DNA of 64,000 nucleotides from Hydra vulgaris. Its lineage: Eukaryota; Cnidaria; Hydrozoa; Anthoathecata; Hydridae. The notes beneath the pieces were generated by a model. That model searched no databases. It saw only the letters and a program-made list of their open reading frames with translations, and had not been told where the DNA came from. The stretch spans positions 20,488,501 to 20,552,500 of the forward strand of contig NC_088928.1 in assembly GCF_038396675.1 (NCBI RefSeq). Direction: 5' to 3'. A program made the translations under genes and the position numbers. Below are positions 56,830-64,000 of the stretch, piece by piece (positions within the stretch are counted from its first letter, which is position 1; each line of letters starts with the position of its first letter).

Positions 56830-57800
56830 AAGATCAGCACCAGTAAAGATTTGATTCCAATAAAACCTTTACAGTAAAAGGGTTACTTATAAGTGGAATC
56901 TGACAGAGATATTAGTCCCATCAATTTAAATCTAAAATCAATATGCTATTTATGCTCGCAAAATACAAACTCTATTTCATTTATTTGAACCCATAGAAAA
57001 ATATAATCTAAAACTTGACTTTTGAATTCTCTCTACAAAGCTGAGTGTCATGTAGCTACAAACTTTATCGAGAAGTGATTCTACTAACTCTCTTAAAATA
57101 ATATCTCATAAAGATTTTTGGAAGAACGTATAAATTTATACGTTTATTGGTAGAAAAGTAAGAAGAAAATAAAAACTGCCATTAGAAGAAAACCTTTTAA
57201 AGTTGTATACCGATAGAATATCGATGACTAAATTTAAAATTTTTCAGGTTGTTAAAAAGTTTAAAAACAAGCCTGGTTATTTTGATTCAAAACTACACAA
57301 TGACAAAAAAGAAGAACAGAGTGGAATAATAAAGAGGAACAGAGTGGTATAATAAAGCCGAACAAAGTAATATAATAAAGCATAATTTTACAAAAAACAT
57401 AAATTTACAAAAGAGTTCTGTTTAAAAATTTTTTTGTAAATGAAACACAACAAACAAGATTTTGTTACTACAGCTGTGAGCATGAAATTAGCAGTAAAAG
57501 TTCATATTTTTATTAAACTAAAAAGTTCATATTTTTATTAAACTAAAAAGTTCATATTTTTATTATTACTCTTTTTCTGTATAATATATAAATTTGTATA
57601 AATTTATATCTGTATTATATTTCTATCTGTATAAATTTTTTCTGAAATTTTTTATGTGTTTATATACAAGACTGAAATACAACCAAGAATACCGCTATTT
57701 TTGATAAAATTGAAAACGTCATTGTACACCAACAGAACGCAACATTATTTTGAAGCGTCATAGAGGATAAATCTTACTTATATATACAAAATATTATTGG
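56830..57800. other. no gene seen
   Basis: AT-rich. Minor direct repeats only (GAACAGAGTGGAATAATAAA-type near 57315-57380; AAAAGTTCATATTTTTATTA repeated three times near 57500-57560). Confidence 0.4.
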
Positions 57801-57810
57801 ATGTTCAGCA

Positions 57811-58700
57811 AAGATGATTTTAAATGCCTTGAATTATAAAGCAAAAGTTGAAAAACGAGGTAAAAACATAACTACCGCCCAAGAAGACCGAGGAATTGTA
57901 AAGTATGTTAAAAGCAAACCATTTTCATCGGCCAAGCAAGTCAAAGATGATCTTGAATTACAATGTGACACAATGTTTGTAGGCGCTTAAGAGAAAACAG
58001 TTTATATGCATACCGTTCACGAAAGTTTCCTTTGTTGACAAAAAAACATACCGTAAACGTTTGCAGTTTGTAAAGCAATATCTGATTTGGCACATCAAAA
58101 AGTGACGCAACATGTTATGGACCGATGTACCGTAAATCGTTCTTTATGGAAGTACATGTTCAAGACAATATGTAAGACGTCCAGCTAATACAGAATTTCA
58201 GAATAAATATACCATTAAGTTTGTGAAACATGGTGGAGCCAAAGTCATGGTTTGCGGCTGCTTCTCATTTAATGGTTTCGGTCCTACTTATAAGATTAAT
58301 GGTATCATGGACCAACATATATATATTTCGACATCCTCAATAATGTCATGCTACCCTAAGCTGTTGAAGATATGCCGCTAAATTGGGTATTACAACAAGA
58401 CATCGACCCAAAACACACTAGTTGTAAGGCAAAGGAGTGGTTTCAGGTCAATGGGGTGGAGGTTATGGAGTGGTCCGCTCCATAACCTCAACCCCAGTCA
58501 TCCGACCTAAATCCCATTGAAAACTTATGGGGAGACGTTAAAAAAGCAAAAAGTTTCTCCTACTAATTTAACTAATGTTCAGCAGTTAAAGATAGCTATT
58601 CCACAAGCATGGTACGCAATATCCGCAGAAAAATGTCAACGCCTCACTATGAAGCGAAAAGCTCCAAAAGTGGCCATGAACGGAATTATTTTTATACACC
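57811..58700 (+). pseudogene. Tc1-like transposase, full-length relic
   Basis: Plus-strand frames in order: MILNALNYKAKVEKRGKNIT T, DRGIVKYVKSKPFSSAKQVK DD (DNA-binding helices), RQYVRRPANTEFQNKYTIKF, HGGAKVMVCGCFSFNGFGP, INGIMDQHIYI, then LNWVLQQDIDPKHTSCKAKE WF (second Asp, QDNDPKHTS), SDLNPIENLWGDVKK (third acidic residue, DLNPIENLWG), and QQLKIAIPQAWYAI-AEKCQR L. The first Asp block is damaged (WTDVP for WTDE). Stops and shifts make it inactive. DPKHTS and DLNPIENLW place it among Tc1-like DD34E elements. Confidence 0.85.
58453..58495. repeat. 18-bp hairpin inside the Tc1-like relic
   Basis: GGGGTGGAGGTTATGGAG, seven bases, and CTCCATAACCTCAACCCC (one mismatch). The protein reads VEVMEW before it and SSDLNPIENLWG after it; the family's PAQSP between them has been replaced. 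Confidence 0.9.
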
Positions 58701-59212
58701 ATTTTCATTTTTTTTTTTTTACAACTTATTAAAAAAAATATCAAATGATAAGAAAAATATATATTTTGGTTTTCTCATGTCTACTATCCTAATCAGAGAA
58801 GCATTTTTTCCTACCTAGTAGAAGGTAAAAAAAGTTCGCTAAAAATCGTAAACTTTTTATACTTTTCTAATTTTTATTTTTTTTACTCATTTAGATGATT
58901 TTTTTATTTTTTATTATTTTATTATAAAGCTTTATTTAGGCATTCTTTTATCTTTTTCAAAAGTAAAAAGGTTAAAATATTGAATATAGCTTTTGCCAAA
59001 TGAGTAATTAAAATATTAGGTGAAAATATAAATTTTACGATAAATATTGTTTTTGAAAATAATATATCTCAAAAGTTCCGCAGAGCTCCACCCTTAAATA
59101 ACTTTTTTTATCCTAGGGAATGTTATCATGGATAACTAAAAAAAATCAGCTGCCCCAAATTGCCCGAAATGGGTTCATGGACATAAGTATAAAAAATAAA
59201 AATCTATGTAAA

Positions 59213-59395
59213 ATATTTTTCCCCCCACAATGAGGGTGTTGTAAACTGTACGTGGTCATTACTTCTGAACGCCAAAAGATTTATTTATGAAATTTAAATT
59301 CTATGGATAAAATTAAATTTTATTTTAAGTTTTGAAAACAATTATGTTTAAAATACTGTCCCCCCTCTCAAAGGATTGGAGGGGGCCGTTATTTG
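59213..59395 (+). repeat. GGTCATTACTTT repeat family, copy 2
   Basis: CCCCCCACAATGAGGGTGTT, GTGGTCATTACTTCTGAACG CC, an A/T segment with GTTTTGAAAACAATTATG, then GTCCCCCCTCTC and GGAGGGGG. Same block order as 54112-54320 and as the half-units of the hairpin at 24268-24348. Confidence 0.75.
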
Positions 59396-59616
59396 GGTTC
59401 TTCATGTTTTCAAGCTCCAATAACCGTAATATTTTGTAACACATCCTCATTTGACAACAGTATTAAAATAAAAAATTTGGAAGTTCACATCATGCATGGA
59501 AAAGTGTTTCATCCGTATTTCTTGAATCTTGAATACAGATGTTGTTAACATGATGTGATTATATTATGTTAAATGTTACATGACGTGTAGTGGTTTATAA
59601 CTAAAGTGGATAACTG

Positions 59617-60281
59617 TTGTTAATGTTGGACGGCAAAGCAGTGAATACTATAACAGATACAAACTCAACTCAATCTTGCAATTTTTGTTCTGCCAAGCCT
59701 AGTAAAATGAACAAGCTGGATATAATTAGAGAAAAAGTTTGCAATAAGCAAGCTATAGCTTTAGGATTATCCACACTGCACTCTTGGATACGAATTTTTG
59801 AATTCATTCTACATTTGGGATATAAAATGGATATTAAAATATACCAGTCCCGATCTCCAGAAGATAAATTATCTGTAAAATTTCGAAAAAAAGAAATTAA
59901 AAGAAAGTTTGGAGAGGTGTTAAGCTCAGTGATTGATACTCTTAAGCAGGGATTTGGAAATACTAATACAGGAAATACTGCAAGGAGGGCATTTCTAGCA
60001 GCTGAATCTTTCTTTTTGGATTTTTAATTGCTGAGCATTTGGATCTTTCCATTGGAGCGTATTCGGAGGAGGCTCAGGAAGCACAAAATAAGGCCATACG
60101 AAATGCAAGACTCAATCACACATGCAAAATATCTAGAATTAATTTGATGCAGAACCAATTCCATTATTTACTAATAAGAAGCGACCCTGTCATCTCTTCG
60201 ATTGCTTTCAGAAACCCTAAGACATTTTCTGGTCCTAACCTTGATCCTGACGTACAGGACATCCTCAGAGGAGATGAATAG
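59617..60281 (+). pseudogene. Transib/RAG1-like transposase fragment
   Basis: Two plus frames (59617-60027 and 60039-60281). First: LMLDGKAVNTITDTNSTQSC NFCSAKPSKMN (a C-x2-C pair, like the zinc region before the second acidic residue in RAG1), LGLSTLHSWIRIFEFILHLG Y, GFGNTNTGNTARRAF. Second: LSIGAYSEEAQEAQNKAIRN AR, HYLLIRSDPVISS. SIGAYSEEAQEAQNK aligns with the RAG1 segment carrying the catalytic Glu (SIGAW-SEGNESGNK), and NTARRAF with its NxARK motif. The N-terminal third, including the first acidic residue, is absent. The frames are offset, and about 70-80 residues seem deleted between them. Family assignment is from remembered motifs. Confidence 0.6.
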
Positions 60282-60468
60282 TTATTTTTTGTCTTAATAA
60301 ATGTTATCTTTTCAAATTTTATCTTTTTCATGTAAAAATTCACTTATCAGTATATATAATCAGGGATTACATATTAATGCATAAGGAAAATACTTTTTTC
60401 ACTTAAAAAATATTTTTAGAATAATTTCTTGAATCTAAAAATTAAAAAAATTGCATTGAAAATTCAAG

Positions 60469-60507
60469 GGAGGAGGGGGAGGAAGGAGGGGGTGAGGGAG
60501 GGGTCTA
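60469..60507 (+). other. G-rich tract, possible G-quadruplex
   Basis: Runs of three to five G separated by 1-8 bases (GGGAGGAGGGGGAGGAAGGA then GGGGGTGAGGGAGGGG). At least four G-runs meet the common quadruplex pattern. It stands out in this AT-rich window; function is unknown. Confidence 0.7.
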
Positions 60508-60509
60508 CA

Positions 60510-62530
60510 ACTTGAAAAGTTTTTAATTACCCACTTTTTAAGTTTGTTTTTGAATTGGAACGATAATTTAATAAAAATGTTTATTACTTTACAAAATTTT
60601 GAGTTTTGGCCGCTTTTTGACCATTTCGCTTCACTGTGCGCCTTGTTGACTCAAATCATCGGCGTTGTGAAGCCGTTATTCAAAACAAAGGTTTTGGAAC
60701 AAAATAATATAAAATAAATAAAATACTGAAGGTAAATATTATTATACTTATTTTTAATTTTTTAATGCTAACAAATTAACTTTTTTTAATGTTTAACTCT
60801 AGAAAAATTTCTTCTTCTTCTTTTTTCAGATACCACTGCTATTTCAATGACTGGAACTTTTTTTAATATTATTGTTTTGTTTCTAAAATAAAATGTAAAA
60901 CTTCTATTGATGTGATTTTTTTTATTCAATTAGATTTAAGTGTCAAAATAAATATAATAAAATTTTTTTAGTAATTAGTAAAAAAAAAAATATTGCTCAA
61001 TAATATTCAAAATATTCCAGGTACTGCTTTTTTCATGCTCACAGCTGTATACTGTAGTGTGTTCCTGTAGCACAAACACCTGAAATTTTTTATATGTTTT
61101 ACGAAGATTCAAACATTCTTAACTTTAAATTAACTAATAAATTTATACTAAACTTAAAACCGGCTCAATCTGGCTCGATATTGACCTATTTTTCTGACGG
61201 CTTACGTGGAACTTTCCATAGCCCCATTGGCAGTCAACTCTTGCATTGTCTTGGGTGTGTAAACCATACGGTTATCTAAAAAAATTTCTTGAAAAGAAGA
61301 GAAAAAGAAGAATAAAAATGTTGTTACTATTATGACGTTCTCACTAAATATGAATGAAAAATGGCGATAAAACCTTTTACAATCGAAACAGCATAGATAA
61401 GAAAGCGCGTATTCTTTAACCCGTTTTGCTTTTTGGCATTACCTTAGTAAAAATGGATGAACTCAAAATCATATTTAAAAAGGTCACTTAGTAATCAAAA
61501 TAATATTGAAAAACGGCTTTGAAAGTCTCAAAAAATTTCAAACGTAAAAAAAAAAAAAACTTGCTCCTGGTTTCTTCATGCTTTAAACATTTATGCTTTA
61601 CTATATACCAATATTTAATGTATATTCACTGACTGACATGAAGTGAGGTGAGCATACACTTACTAATTTGCAGGGGAGACAAACTTCTATCGAGTTATGG
61701 ATTTGGATTAGTAAAGATTATTCGGAATAAAAATTATATTATATTAATTAAATTACATCAATTATCGTGACTGTATCTTCTTCTCAATCCATTTTTAATG
61801 TTAAATAGTAAAATTAACATATTACTAATTTACAAAAGTAACAGAAAATATTTAAAATAAAATCTTAATTCATTACTCCCTTTTTCTAAGCTTATAAAAA
61901 ATTTACCATATTGTTTGAACGTGATTTTTTTTTTTAGCGTTTAAAGTTTTGGTAAGTCAAAAGTTAAAACGTAGCACAGATAAATAAAAAAACGGAGAAA
62001 TATTAAGCAATTATAAAGTTTACTTTTTTTTATTTCATATTTACAATCTCTTTAAAATTAAATTCAATTTAGATAAAGTAATAAAAAAATTATAACTTAA
62101 GAAGAATATTGCAACAACAACACTGAAGTTTAAAGAAAGTTTTCGTAATGTCACATGATTGCCTTAATCACATGACAGCTATTCTAAATCACGGTCACTT
62201 TTAAAACATACTTAATCATTGGTGACCTAAATGATATACAAAATGTTTCAATAAAAGAAAAAAAAAACACAAAACAAACAAAAAACCTCTGTTCAAAATA
62301 TGTTCATTAATATTAATTATTTAATCTTTTTTTAGAGCTTCGTTTAATATATGTATGAATAAAGAACTTTTTGAGTTCAAAGATGTTCTGCGATAAGAAA
62401 TAATTGTTTTTAACTAATGGTTAATTAAAAATTCTTTTGACTAATGAAAAGAATTTTGTGTTGTGCAATGCATAAATGATATAAAAACAAATTATACAGA
62501 TGTAGAAAACGAATTTAAGGTATATAAGAA
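60510..62530. other. no gene seen
   Basis: AT-rich spacer between the Transib-like relic and the end of Rab4. The frame 61094-61279 has no recognisable domain. Confidence 0.4.
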
Positions 62531-62540
62531 AGAGCAGCTT

Positions 62541-63688
<1,148 letters not shown>

Positions 63689-63839
63689 CTAATTCTTTAT
63701 TTAAATAGATAACACCAAAAACTAATTTATTTATACAAAAAAACTAAATCTCTGGTGTAGAAATATACTGACATACATGACAGAACTGACATACGGGACA
63801 TACTGACAGAAACATACTGACATTGTTTATTTTCGTCCC

Positions 63840-64000
63840 GTAGGGACACTTACAAATGTAAGTACACACTTACAAAAGTAAGTACACACTTACAAAAGTA
63901 AGTACACACTTACAAAAGTACGTACACACTTACAAAAGTAGGTACACACTTACAAAAGTAAGTACACACTTACAAAAGTAAATAAACAAAAACTTACAAA
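63840..64000. repeat. 20-bp tandem repeat carrying GTAAGT on both strands
   Basis: About seven copies of ACACTTACAAAAGTAAGTAC with point variants, running off the right edge. Preceded by loose CTGACATAC repeats (63768-63825). It lies upstream of the located Rab4 exons, probably in an intron. Confidence 0.93.

Noticed and set aside
59213-60640. Transib-type ends (CACAATG near 59224 and CACAGTG on the minus strand near 60635) around the RAG1-like relic
   Set aside because: The first lies inside another repeat family, no matching inverted repeat or 5-bp duplication was found, and seven-base matches are expected by chance.

Overview
This is eukaryotic, intron-bearing, very AT-rich animal DNA crowded with decayed mobile elements. 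Protein similarity of the host genes (SNW1, an endosomal Na+/H+ exchanger, Rab4) is metazoan. The long TA microsatellites, CR1/L2-like, Tc1/mariner, hAT, P-like, Merlin-like and BEL/Pao remnants and tRNA-headed SINEs fit a hydrozoan cnidarian such as Hydra. That taxon is an inference from composition and repeat content, not proven by the sequence. All splice sites given here follow GT-AG and keep reading phase from exon to exon.

Three host genes are supported. (1) SNW1/SKIP, minus strand, six coding exons between positions 1 and 9986; its 3' part runs off the left edge and its start-codon exon was not found. (2) A single-exon, 580-codon SLC9A6/7/9-type Na+/H+ exchanger at 51480..53222 on the plus strand. 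(3) Rab4, minus strand, last four coding exons at 62541..63587; the exons for the P-loop and switch regions lie beyond the right edge. The three genes are not obviously linked in function beyond general housekeeping: splicing and transcription, endosomal pH, and endosomal recycling.

The rest is mostly transposon-derived. 10-16 kb: a CAT microsatellite, a non-LTR reverse transcriptase remnant, a SINE, a long TA/ACAT tract and a CR1-like tail. 17-24 kb: two hAT-like fragments, a foldback element, a tandem dimer, a DNA element with CCCWGTAAACAC ends and a tRNA-like SINE head. 25-34 kb: a CR1-like 3' end, then a roughly 7-kb interval bounded by CCCAGTGAAAAA inverted termini. Inside it are a P-type transposon with an 8-bp target duplication and a long inverted repeat of about 0.85-0.97 kb per arm. 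35-48 kb: BEL/Pao, CR1, Tc1/mariner, a pogo-like element with a nested SINE, a THAP/P-type pseudogene, a Tc1 remnant, an ISXO2/Merlin remnant, and a 16-copy 48-bp minisatellite open in one frame on each strand. 54-60 kb: small repeats, a Tc1 pseudogene and a fragment resembling Transib/RAG1-type transposases.

The observations most worth a second look are: the Transib/RAG1-like fragment; the long inverted repeat with TA tracts at its centre; the double-strand-open minisatellite; the exchanger gene whose stop codon and AATAAA were duplicated in tandem; and a recurring class of near-perfect short-loop hairpins, some of which sit inside transposase remnants where they replace expected sequence.
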